From positions 18,725-50,087 of the forward strand of contig DACB01000013.1 of the NCBI GenBank assembly GCA_002494495.1: a stretch of DNA of 31,363 nt. The letters are read 5' to 3'. This DNA is from Methanobacterium sp. UBA294. Its GTDB lineage: Archaea > Methanobacteriota > Methanobacteria > Methanobacteriales > Methanobacteriaceae. Position numbers and translations under genes: made by a program. Shown one piece after another: positions 16,039 through 23,697 of this stretch. Each line of letters opens with the position of its first letter. Within the stretch, counting starts at the first letter, position 1. The notes beneath the pieces were generated by a model, which was given only the letters and a program-made list of their open reading frames with translations, was not told the DNA's origin and did not search any database.

Positions 16039-16187
16039 ATCACCTCAATATAGTAATATGTGTTGATGCATTATGAATATTCTTAGAATATATAAATTAT
16101 AAATTGCCAACTTACTTTTTTTGATAATTCGAACATTATAAATTACAATAAAACCTACATATTTTTAAATGTATACAGATGATTTTA

Positions 16188-17546
16188 ATGGAAATAACAT
16201 TTATTAATCCACCGCAAACAGATTCAAAATACAAATTCATGGGGGTTGTAGCTCCTCCTCTTGGAATAAGCTACATGGCAGCTGTACTTGAAAACCATGA
16301 TTTTGATGTTAAGATATTAGATGCATCAGCATTAGATATGACATGGAAAGACCTTGAAAACAGTATAAGAAAAATATCACCAGATATCATTGCCATAACT
16401 GCTTTAACACCAACTATAAATCAGGCAATGAAAACAGCAGAAATTGCTAAAAACACATGCCCAAAATCCATAATTGTAATGGGCGGATATCATCCTACCT
16501 TCAACTATGAACGAATATTAGAAACAGGTCAGGTTGACGTAGTTATTAGGGGGGAAGGTGAATATACAATGCTTGAACTTGCTGAAACCCTAAATAAGGG
16601 TGGTGATATTTCAAAAGTAAAAGGAATAGCATTTGATAAGACAGTTACACCAACACGTCCATATATAAAAGATTTAGATAGTTTACCATTCCCAGCAAGG
16701 CATTTACTTCCAATGGATCATTATAAACTATTTAATATGGACACTAAGATGGCTACAATAGTTAGTAGCCGGGGATGTCCAATGCAATGTTCATTCTGCG
16801 CATCTGCCTCGTTACATGGCAGTAAAATGCGTTTAAGAAGTGTTACCAATGTTGTTGATGAGATGGAGCACTTAGTAAATGAGCATAATGTTGAAACAAT
16901 AGCATTTATGGACGACACATTCACACTCAATAAACGACGTGTTGAAGAAATTTGTAATGAAATTAAAAATAGGGAATTAAAAGTGTTTTGGGGGTGCACA
17001 GCACGTGTTGATTCCTTATCAAGAGATATTTTAAGAAAAATGCGCGAATCAGGATGTATAGCAATATTCATGGGTGTGGAATCAGCAGATCAACAAATAT
17101 TAAACGATATAAATAAAAAAACTGATCTTAATAAGATAATCAATGCATTCCATATTTCAAGAAAAGAAAAAATCAGAACCATTGCATCGGTTGTACTTGG
17201 AATGCCCGGAGACACTAAAAAAAGCATACAGAAAACTGTGAAATTTGTAAAAGAACTTAAACCATCCTATGCAATTTTTAGTCTAGCAACACCTTATCCA
17301 GGGACACGATTTTATCAAGAAACCTTTGATAAGAACTTGATAAAAGTTAAAGACTGGTCAAAATATACTTTAATAACACCCGTACTTGAAACAATGGAAT
17401 TATCTTTAGATGAACTTAAAAAGTTGCGTAATAAAGCATTCATCAACTTTTATCTAAGACCTGGTTACATTCTGCGTCAAGCATTAATGGATGGATCTAT
17501 GTTCCTTAAAACAATAACATCAGTGATAAAAAAGGCATTAGCATAA
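16188..17546 (+). CDS. B12-binding-domain radical SAM protein
   Basis: Residues 1-140 form a cobalamin-binding-type domain (FINPPQ at the start, GGYHPTF, VIRGEGE), though the DxHxxG motif for base-off B12 is missing. The radical SAM domain starts at SSRGCPMQCSFCASASLHG with the CxxxCxxC cluster ligands; VESADQQILNDINKKT and LGMPGDT follow as in class B radical SAM methylases and lipid-modifying enzymes. The substrate cannot be read. In archaea, this architecture includes enzymes that crosslink or cyclise ether lipids, as well as methylthiolases and methylases. ATG 16188 (MEITFINPPQ) is preceded by GATGAT; ATG 16179 would add three residues. The gene is monocistronic, with an AT-rich TATA-like stretch just upstream. 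Confidence 0.88.
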   Translation: MEITFINPPQTDSKYKFMGVVAPPLGISYMAAVLENHDFDVKILDASALDMTWKDLENSIRKISPDIIAITALTPTINQAMKTAEIAKNTCPKSIIVMGGYHPTFNYERILETGQVDVVIRGEGEYTMLELAETLNKGGDISKVKGIAFDKTVTPTRPYIKDLDSLPFPARHLLPMDHYKLFNMDTKMATIVSSRGCPMQCSFCASASLHGSKMRLRSVTNVVDEMEHLVNEHNVETIAFMDDTFTLNKRRVEEICNEIKNRELKVFWGCTARVDSLSRDILRKMRESGCIAIFMGVESADQQILNDINKKTDLNKIINAFHISRKEKIRTIASVVLGMPGDTKKSIQKTVKFVKELKPSYAIFSLATPYPGTRFYQETFDKNLIKVKDWSKYTLITPVLETMELSLDELKKLRNKAFINFYLRPGYILRQALMDGSMFLKTITSVIKKALA

Positions 17547-17625
17547 AAATATTGGATTGAAATTATCTAGTCTTAAAAATAATCTAATATAACCCATTCT
17601 ATCGTTGATTATATCAGTGTCAATA

Positions 17626-17730
17626 ATTATTTTAAGCCTAAAAAAGACTTAACTAGATTATTTTAAGCTAAAAAAGTTTGAAATAGAGGATTCCTGGTTT
17701 ACCTTACAGGATAATTCCTGGTTTTACTGC
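17626..17730 (+). repeat. Two pairs of imperfect tandem repeats
   Basis: The 31-base unit beginning ATTATTTTAAGCCTAAAAAA (17626-17656) is followed by a 30-base copy (17657-17686). Next comes AGGATTCCTGGTTTACC (17687-17707) and its copy AGGATAATTCCTGGTTTTAC (17708-17730). The block lies between the radical SAM gene and the histone gene in a 338-base gap that otherwise holds only the histone promoter region. Confidence 0.65.
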
Positions 17731-17884
17731 AAGATAAAAAAAATCAATTATTATGGAACTATTACATCAGAAGGTGATAGTGTTTTAAAAGGTAATAATC
17801 ATTTCATAAATTCTTTTAAGTCCTTCTTAAATGTTATTAAGAGTTATTTAATCAAATATCTTCATACAATAGGAGGTATATATA

Positions 17885-18109
17885 TTGGAATTACCTGTTG
17901 CTCCCGTTGGGAGAATAATAAAAAAAGCTGGAGCACAAAGAATAAGTAAAAGTGCTAAAGAATCATTAACAAAAATTTTAGAAGATAAAGGCTTGGAAAT
18001 TGCTAAAGATGCGGTGAGGTTAGCTAAACATTCTGGTAGGAAAACTGTTATGAAAAGAGACGTTGATTCTGCTGTTAATGACATTTATTATACTTACCAT
18101 TTTCCATGA
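17885..18109 (+). CDS. Archaeal histone, unusual non-basic C-terminus
   Basis: A 74-residue HMfB-type histone. MELPVAPVGRIIKKAGAQRI aligns without gaps with the HMf proteins, with R10, G16 and R19 conserved; HSGRKTV holds the R52-K53-T54 DNA-contact loop. The glycine at 16 permits the stacked hypernucleosome form. HMf proteins end around residue 69 in basic residues after AV; here AV is followed by NDIYYTYHFP, which is five residues longer, acidic-aromatic and not basic. Residue 18 is Gln instead of Glu. Start TTG at 17885 with a full AGGAGGT nine bases upstream, consistent with strong expression. Confidence 0.95.
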   Translation: MELPVAPVGRIIKKAGAQRISKSAKESLTKILEDKGLEIAKDAVRLAKHSGRKTVMKRDVDSAVNDIYYTYHFP

Positions 18110-18150
18110 ATGAAAAATAAACTCCAAAAATAGCAGCTAATGGCAATTCC

Positions 18151-18684
18151 TTAAACATTTTCATCTTGTTCTGCAATACAGAAAGGGCATACAGCTGAGG
18201 GATTGTCCTTATTGTTCTCTTTCACAGGGCATGTGAACTTATCTCTTTCTATTTTAACAGTGAAACCACCAGGGAACATGAACCCAACTTGATGAATGGG
18301 TTCTTCTATTATAAATGTAGAATATAAAGATAAGATTTTATATATCATCCAAAAGGCCCCTTTTAAATCATATTCCTCTTTTGCTTTTTGTTCCTGTTTT
18401 AAAAGAAGGATCACTGCTTCTTTTAGTTTATCTATATCAATTTGGCCATTATAATTGCCATCATCTACTTTAACATCCTTTATACGTAACATAAAATTAG
18501 TGTAGGATTTTATACAATCTTTCTTGTAACTGGTATGTATGCATTCAACACCCTGTTGAATTTGCAAATTACACTGTATAAAATCAGATATATCTACCTT
18601 TCTGGCCTCTTTTTGTAGTATTTTTAAAAGTTCGTTTCTGGTGATAGTACCCTGAGAAATTAAGTTTTTTATTTTATTTAACAT
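18151..18684 (-). CDS. DUF2115 protein, second copy
   Basis: A 177-residue DUF2115 (UPF0305) paralog of the protein at 9890-10423, equal in length. Both start with LNKI..., have a helical body and end in CPVKExxKDNPxAVCxFCIAEQD-type cysteines (here CPVKENNKDNPSAVCPFC). FPGGFTVKIERDKF matches FPGGFKVKFNDNKY of the other. No neighbour suggests a role; it lies tail-to-tail with the histone gene, with 41 bases between them. Binding site upstream of ATG 18684 is weak. Function unknown. Confidence 0.85.
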   Translation of the reverse strand: MLNKIKNLISQGTITRNELLKILQKEARKVDISDFIQCNLQIQQGVECIHTSYKKDCIKSYTNFMLRIKDVKVDDGNYNGQIDIDKLKEAVILLLKQEQKAKEEYDLKGAFWMIYKILSLYSTFIIEEPIHQVGFMFPGGFTVKIERDKFTCPVKENNKDNPSAVCPFCIAEQDENV

Positions 18685-18793
18685 ATACTAACTCATTATT
18701 TGTATGGCTGTTTAGAAAAACTAAGCTCTTCATAAAAACTAACATGTTCATCAATTTTTTCCTATACAGAATACCATCTATGATATTTATCCA

Positions 18794-19333
18794 TTAAACT
18801 GCTTTTCCCATATCGTAAGCTTCAGTCATTGCTTTTGTTTCCTTGATATCACCGATGTTCCAGGCACCAGTTCCATAGATAATTCCTTTTTCTTTCGGCC
18901 CATTGAGGACACTTGTAAATCCTCTAAATCCTTCTATGGTTTTTTCCAAGGCCTGCTTATTTTTGACCGCGGCAGTGGTGATGAAGTAAAAGTCCTTATC
19001 CCTGATTTCTGCATATCTGGAATAGGTTCTGTCGATTACGGTTTTCATCTGGGCGTTCATGGTGTAGAAATAAACAGGTGTTGCCATGACAATCACGTCT
19101 GATGCAATCATCTTATCTAAAACTTCAGCCATATCATCGTCCTGATCACATATGCCCCCATTTTCCTGGCAGGTATCGCAGGCTAGACAATAGTTGATAT
19201 CTTTATCTCTTAAAAAAATTTTCTCTGTTTGGTTACCTGATTCATCTGCTCCAAGTATAAACTGGTCACATAAAATATCAGAATTACCTCCTCTTCTGGG
19301 GCTACCAGATAACACCAATACTTTTTTACTAAT
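18794..19333 (-). CDS. Iron-sulfur flavoprotein (NADPH-dependent FMN reductase fold), probable ATT start
   Basis: The N-terminus SKKVLVLSGSPRRGGNSD is the FMN phosphate-binding loop of flavodoxin-like proteins. NYCLACDTCQENGGIC (C49, C52, C55, C62) is the compact CxxCxxC-x6-C motif for one [4Fe-4S] cluster, as in the Isf family of methanogens, which passes electrons to ferredoxin or reduces O2 and H2O2. MATPVYFYTMNAQMKTVIDR is the conserved flavin-side region. An ATT at 19333 lies 4 bases after GGAGATGAT and starts the reading (M)SKKVLVLSG exactly as in homologs; the next ordinary starts (TTG 19318) would cut the flavin loop. So I place the start at ATT. Monocistronic. Confidence 0.88.
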   Translation of the reverse strand: MSKKVLVLSGSPRRGGNSDILCDQFILGADESGNQTEKIFLRDKDINYCLACDTCQENGGICDQDDDMAEVLDKMIASDVIVMATPVYFYTMNAQMKTVIDRTYSRYAEIRDKDFYFITTAAVKNKQALEKTIEGFRGFTSVLNGPKEKGIIYGTGAWNIGDIKETKAMTEAYDMGKAV

Positions 19334-19425
19334 TTAAATCATCTCCTTCCATTTTGAGTTATTTCATACATTTTATTAATATATTAACTCATTTAATCAC
19401 TATATAATTGGTTAATTTTAATTTG

Positions 19426-19451
19426 TAAAATAAAAATAAAGTTGTCCGCGG
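19426..19451 (-). terminator. Possible terminator after htpX
   Basis: Past the htpX stop at 19486 the minus strand runs through the palindrome CCGCGG (19446-19451) into CTTTATTTTTATTTT. The palindrome is short and the T-run interrupted, so this is tentative. Confidence 0.3.
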
Positions 19452-19485
19452 TTTTTTTATGAGTGTACCTTTTCTTGTATATAAA

Positions 19486-20379
19486 TTACATTTCACGTAA
19501 CCTTTTGACCCTCTCTTCTGTTGATGGGTGGGTAGAAAAAAGACTACTGCCTGTTCCAGATTTAAGGGCAGGGTTTATGATGTAAATACCGTTTAAACCT
19601 TCGTTTTGTATTTTACTCTTTGATTTTTGCATCCCACTTATTTTTTCCAGGGCACTGGCCAGTCCTTCAGGGTATCCTGTGATATCCGCTCCTGTGGCGT
19701 CTGCCAGAAACTCTCGTTTTCTGGAAATTGCAAATTTAAGCAGTTGGGCAAATAAAGGTGCCAGTACAATTAGAACGACTAGTAGAATTAAAAGAACTAT
19801 TGCAGCTGGGCCGCCACCTCGTCCTTGTCTAAATAAACCCCCATAAGCTGAGCTGCGTGCCATGACTCCTAAAAATACAATAGTCCCTGCCAGTACAACC
19901 ACTACAGTTGCAAGTAGAACATCGTAATTCCTTATATGTGCCATCTCATGGGCGATTACACCTTCAAGCTCCATACGGTCCAGCCGCTGGAGTAAACCGG
20001 TGGTAACGGTTATGCTTGCATTTTCAGGGTTACGGCCAGCAGCAAAAGCGTTGGGAACATCAGTGTCTATAACGTATAATTTAGGCATGGGCATGCCATT
20101 GGCTATACTTAAAGCATCTACAGTGTTATAGAGATAAGGTTCTTCCTGCTTCGTTACTTCCCGTGCACCAGCCATGGTGGTTACCAGACTCTGGCCTCCG
20201 AAGTAACTAACGAGCAAGGCAATAACAAATATTAAAACACCAATAAACAGGCCAATGATAATAGAACCAAGGTATAATCCAATTAAATATCCGATGGCCA
20301 CAATCAATATAGCATAAAGAAAAAAGAAAAGATAAGTCCATCTTTTATTGGCAGCTATGCTCTGGCGAATGGGATCCAT
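19486..20379 (-). CDS. htpX: Membrane zinc metalloprotease HtpX
   Basis: An M48B peptidase of 297 residues that degrades damaged membrane proteins. Two hydrophobic segments at 14-60 are followed by VIAHEMAHIRNYD (zinc ligands H144 and H148, catalytic E145), two further hydrophobic segments (about 155-175 and 190-215), and SRKREFLADA with the third zinc ligand Glu. The final STHPSTEERVKRL is typical. Its ATG at 20379 overlaps the lemA stop codon by one base (TAATG), so the two are translationally coupled. Identification secure. Confidence 0.95.
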   Translation of the reverse strand: MDPIRQSIAANKRWTYLFFFLYAILIVAIGYLIGLYLGSIIIGLFIGVLIFVIALLVSYFGGQSLVTTMAGAREVTKQEEPYLYNTVDALSIANGMPMPKLYVIDTDVPNAFAAGRNPENASITVTTGLLQRLDRMELEGVIAHEMAHIRNYDVLLATVVVVLAGTIVFLGVMARSSAYGGLFRQGRGGGPAAIVLLILLVVLIVLAPLFAQLLKFAISRKREFLADATGADITGYPEGLASALEKISGMQKSKSKIQNEGLNGIYIINPALKSGTGSSLFSTHPSTEERVKRLREM

Positions 20380-20948
20380 TAGTTTTCACCATAATTAATT
20401 TCTACCTGAGGAACTTCCCGTGCTTGTTCAGAATCAACTTCGAAAAATTCTCGGGTCTGGAACCTGAACAGTTGGGCTATCAGGTTAGATGGGAACTGTT
20501 GTACTGCATTGTTTAAATCAAGAACTGTCCGATTGTAACGTTGTCGTGCATAGGCTATCTTATTCTCGATACCGACCAGCTCTTCTTGAAGTAATAAAAA
20601 ATTTTCATTTGCTTTAAGGTCCGGATAATTTTCTGCCACTGCAAATATGGATTTTAAAGCTTCTGCTGCTATATTGTCTGCTCCTGCATTTTCCTGTATG
20701 GTTGATGCGTTCATCCAATCACTACGTGCCTTGGTAACAGCTTTGAGTAGTACTCGTTCATGAATCATGTAACCTTTAACTGTACTTACCAAATTGGGAA
20801 CCAAATCAAATCGCTTTTGCAGGAGGGTGTCGATGTTGGAATAAGCTGTATCAACCATATTTCGCATTCCAATTAGGCGGTTATACAAATAAACTATGAT
20901 AATAACGAGTAGGATTAATATTCCAAGTATGATATACAAAACATCCAT
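20379..20948 (-). CDS. lemA: LemA family protein
   Basis: A 189-residue protein with one N-terminal membrane segment (ILGILILLVIIIVYLYN) and a long helical domain. YNRLIGMRNMVDTAYSNIDT, LLQKRFDLVPNLVSTVKGY and RQRYNRTVLDLNNAVQQFPS are the LemA signatures. LemA and HtpX are paired in many bacteria and archaea; LemA is thought to help or localise the protease. It is the first gene of the two-gene operon; a weak GGTGA precedes ATG at 20948. Confidence 0.93.
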   Translation of the reverse strand: MDVLYIILGILILLVIIIVYLYNRLIGMRNMVDTAYSNIDTLLQKRFDLVPNLVSTVKGYMIHERVLLKAVTKARSDWMNASTIQENAGADNIAAEALKSIFAVAENYPDLKANENFLLLQEELVGIENKIAYARQRYNRTVLDLNNAVQQFPSNLIAQLFRFQTREFFEVDSEQAREVPQVEINYGEN

Positions 20949-21262
20949 ATCTATTCACCAGTTATAATCTGACAATGATTGAATAATAAAGTAGTTGTTA
21001 TTAGTTTAAATAATTTACAACATTATTAATCAGAGGAGTGGAAATTATTTGATACTATTAGTTAAAGAAAGATTGATTTTCTATATTATTTGTAACATGG
21101 ATAAATTAAAATAATTGAGGAATTATTCATGGATTCCATGTTAATGTGAATAAATTAATAACAATAGATCGGGGAACAAGCAACATGAAAAGAAACTATG
21201 ATATAAATTAAAACAGCTATCCAAAAAAATTAAGGTTGGAGTACAAAAGTACCCCACAAAGT
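20949..21262. other. Intergenic region
   Basis: Contains the lemA promoter on its left side; I see no gene. A short imperfect inverted repeat (GGAGTACAAAAGTACCCC, 21238-21255) sits beyond the stop of the next minus-strand gene and might end its transcript, but lacks a T-run. Confidence 0.4.
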
Positions 21263-21760
21263 TTAACTGATTTGTATTGTTTTTGCAATGGATTCGAATT
21301 TATCCAGAGACTCATTCGCTGTTCTGTAGTAGGCTATGTATCCTTCTCCATCTTTGTGCCAGAATAAAATGTAAACGTAGTCATTATTGTCTTTGGCGGT
21401 AATTAGAGCCCCTTCTTCCCCTTCAACGGTGAATGTTTTATCAGAAACGTATGATGAACCTATGCTTTCTTTAGTATATTCAAGCCACTCGCTGGGGCTT
21501 CTTAAGTATTCGTCAGATTCAATTACGGCCTTTCCTACGACGAAAACATCTTCATCTTCAACGCCAACTACTGCCATAATATCAACATTATCACCAAAGC
21601 TTTCTGCTGCGCTTTCGTTTAAAACTTCCCAATCACCGGGATAAGTAAAACTAACACCATTTTCAGAAAATGTTTTGTTCGTATCTCCGGAATTAAAAGT
21701 GCAACCAGATATCGCGACTATCAATCCTAATAATGTTACTATTAGTAATATTTTACGCAT
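21263..21760 (-). CDS. PsbP-like lipoprotein
   Basis: A 165-residue exported lipoprotein. Signal KILLIVTLLGLIVAISGC ends in a lipobox with C20 as lipid-bearing residue. The mature part starts FSENGVSFTYPGDWEVLNES, typical of PsbP-related beta-sandwich proteins of methanogens, which have no link with photosynthesis and no known function. The ATG at 21760 has GGTGAT upstream. It stands alone. Confidence 0.88.
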   Translation of the reverse strand: MRKILLIVTLLGLIVAISGCTFNSGDTNKTFSENGVSFTYPGDWEVLNESAAESFGDNVDIMAVVGVEDEDVFVVGKAVIESDEYLRSPSEWLEYTKESIGSSYVSDKTFTVEGEEGALITAKDNNDYVYILFWHKDGEGYIAYYRTANESLDKFESIAKTIQIS

Positions 21761-21989
21761 ATAATCACCAGTTAAATAACTTTTAAATGACTTATATTAA
21801 TTTTTCGGTTTATTCTCAGATGTCAATATCTAAAAATTTCAAGATGGGTGTTTTATTTTGGTATATCCATAATCCTTACTTCTTGGGTCATCTTATTTAA
21901 AATGCATCTAATAAGACTATTATTTTTATTTATCTTGGAGCTACTTTGTTTATATAAAAATTGTTTTTTTATTATATCAAAATTAATCT

Positions 21990-22991
21990 TTACATCAAAT
22001 TGAAAAAGTCCAGGAGAATTATAGCTACTAAAAAATAAATACCTAAAGTTGTTATATCACTGATTATGGTGGCCAGTGGGCCGGTGGCAACTGCCGGGTC
22101 GTAATTGAACCGTTTAAATATCATTGGGAGTAATGTAGAAATAATAACTGCTACTATGATGCTTAATAACATGGAAATCCCAACAATCGCTCCTAAAAAG
22201 TAGGTTCCCCACCCAATTATGGCCACGATACTTATTAAACCTCCGCAGACAACAGCTAGCATGGCTGCAATTTTGATTTCTCTGATGATGTAACCGCCCA
22301 GTGGAAGCTCGGGTTCTAGGGCTATGCTTCTGATAATCAACGCCTCTGATTGTGTCCCTACTGCGTCGCTCATATAAACCAGAACAGGGATGAAGGCAGC
22401 TAAAACTAAAAATTTACTTAGGACCTCTTCAAAACTGGTAACCACAGAAGCAGCCGCAGTACCGCCTAAAACTCCGACAATAAGCCATGGTAATCTAGAT
22501 CTCATCATCAAAGATGCAGATGAATTGATTGAGGTGTATTCTTCACCTACTCTATGGAATAATCCTCCAAAACGGAATATATTCTTTTTAACTTCCTGAT
22601 TGAAGGTTTTGAGTATTTCATCATAGGGAACAATACTCATCAGATGGTTTTCATCATCAACAACAGGTAAAGCCTTAAGCCCATGGGAAAGCGCCAAGTA
22701 AACAATTCTCTCCTCATCTGTTTCAGGAGTCACTATTACCAGGTCTCTATGCATTACATCTTCCACTTTAGTTTCATGGTCCTCGATACTTAAAACCTGT
22801 TTAATGGAGATCACACCATTTAATTTGTTACTTTCATCAACCACGTAGATATAATCTAGGGTCTCAAATGTATTAGCTTTAAGTGAAAGCATTTTCTCCA
22901 CATCCCCAATGGTACTACCCATATGTATCCGGGGAAATTGGGTACACATCTTATATTCTACAGTTTCTTTAGTAGCATCTTCTGGAACCAT
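21990..22991 (-). CDS. MgtE-type divalent cation transporter, short form
   Basis: A tandem CBS domain (residues about 10-135; DYIYVVDESNKLNGVISI and KALPVVDDENHLMSIVPY) is followed by five or so membrane helices (about 168-333). FIPVLVYMSDAVGTQSEALI and YDPAVATGPLATIISDITTL are the two conserved pore-side stretches of MgtE magnesium channels. The N-terminal superhelical domain that senses magnesium in bacterial MgtE (about 130 residues) is missing, so the protein has only 333 residues; short forms are common in methanogens. Usually GGNAG in the first stretch reads DAVGT here. GAGGATGA lies upstream of ATG 22991. Magnesium is the likely, not proven, substrate. Confidence 0.88.
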   Translation of the reverse strand: MVPEDATKETVEYKMCTQFPRIHMGSTIGDVEKMLSLKANTFETLDYIYVVDESNKLNGVISIKQVLSIEDHETKVEDVMHRDLVIVTPETDEERIVYLALSHGLKALPVVDDENHLMSIVPYDEILKTFNQEVKKNIFRFGGLFHRVGEEYTSINSSASLMMRSRLPWLIVGVLGGTAAASVVTSFEEVLSKFLVLAAFIPVLVYMSDAVGTQSEALIIRSIALEPELPLGGYIIREIKIAAMLAVVCGGLISIVAIIGWGTYFLGAIVGISMLLSIIVAVIISTLLPMIFKRFNYDPAVATGPLATIISDITTLGIYFLVAIILLDFFNLM

Positions 22992-23107
22992 GAGATATCT
23001 TCATCCTCTGATTATTTATATTTGTTCCGGAGCCTCTTTTACTTTAGTAAAATTAAGAACATATTTATGTTATTAAATAATAACAATATCTAATTGGGGA
23101 GATACAA

Positions 23108-23653
23108 ATGGATGAAATAATGTTAAATAAGATTAAAAGAGGAGATGGATTCGAAGTTGAAAGTTTACCCCTTGCAGACCTGGTTCATAGCATAAAGAGG
23201 GCACTATTTTTTAAACAAGATGAACTGCTGGAACATGGACTCGTAATTAAAAACATACAGTTAACCTTAAAAAGCATAGCAACCTATGATGCTGGGGTGA
23301 ATATAAGTTTACAGATACCCATACTGGGTAAAATTAAATTCGGATCAGAGATATCCGAAAAATCTCTGCAAACCACCATATTAACCCTGAAACAACCAAT
23401 TAAGGGTAGGATTCAACCAAGAACCAAGTTAATGGAAATGGAGGAAACCCTGGTACAGAGCATCACCAGTATCATCGAAGGTCTTAAAGCAGCAAGCAGT
23501 GCGGAAAATAATTCAATTCCCTTGGATATGGAATCAGCATCTGCAGAATTTAATTTTGTTTTATCAGGGGATTCAAAAATATCAATGATAATTGAGAGCG
23601 GATTTGAATCAGAGTTAAGTAACACACTTAAAATTAAATTTGAAAAAAAATAG
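23108..23653 (+). CDS. Protein with two trypco2-like units
   Basis: I recognise trypsin-co-occurring domain 2 (trypco2) features: LPLADLVHSIKRAL, then a beta meander with alternating hydrophobics (GLVIKNIQLTLKSIAT, VNISLQIPILGKIKFG) ending in TILTLKQP. A second, more diverged copy seems to follow: LVQSITSIIEGLKAA, ESASAEFNFVLSGDSKISMI, NTLKIKF. In bacteria trypco2 occurs with trypsin-like proteases and other conflict-system proteins; here no such partner is near. The neighbour, tail-to-tail, is the MutS-like ATPase. ATG 23108 follows GGGGAGA. Function unknown. Confidence 0.72.
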   Translation: MDEIMLNKIKRGDGFEVESLPLADLVHSIKRALFFKQDELLEHGLVIKNIQLTLKSIATYDAGVNISLQIPILGKIKFGSEISEKSLQTTILTLKQPIKGRIQPRTKLMEMEETLVQSITSIIEGLKAASSAENNSIPLDMESASAEFNFVLSGDSKISMIIESGFESELSNTLKIKFEKK

Positions 23654-23697
23654 TAAGAAAAATTTGAAAAATAGAAAAATTGTTAAAATGTCAATGT

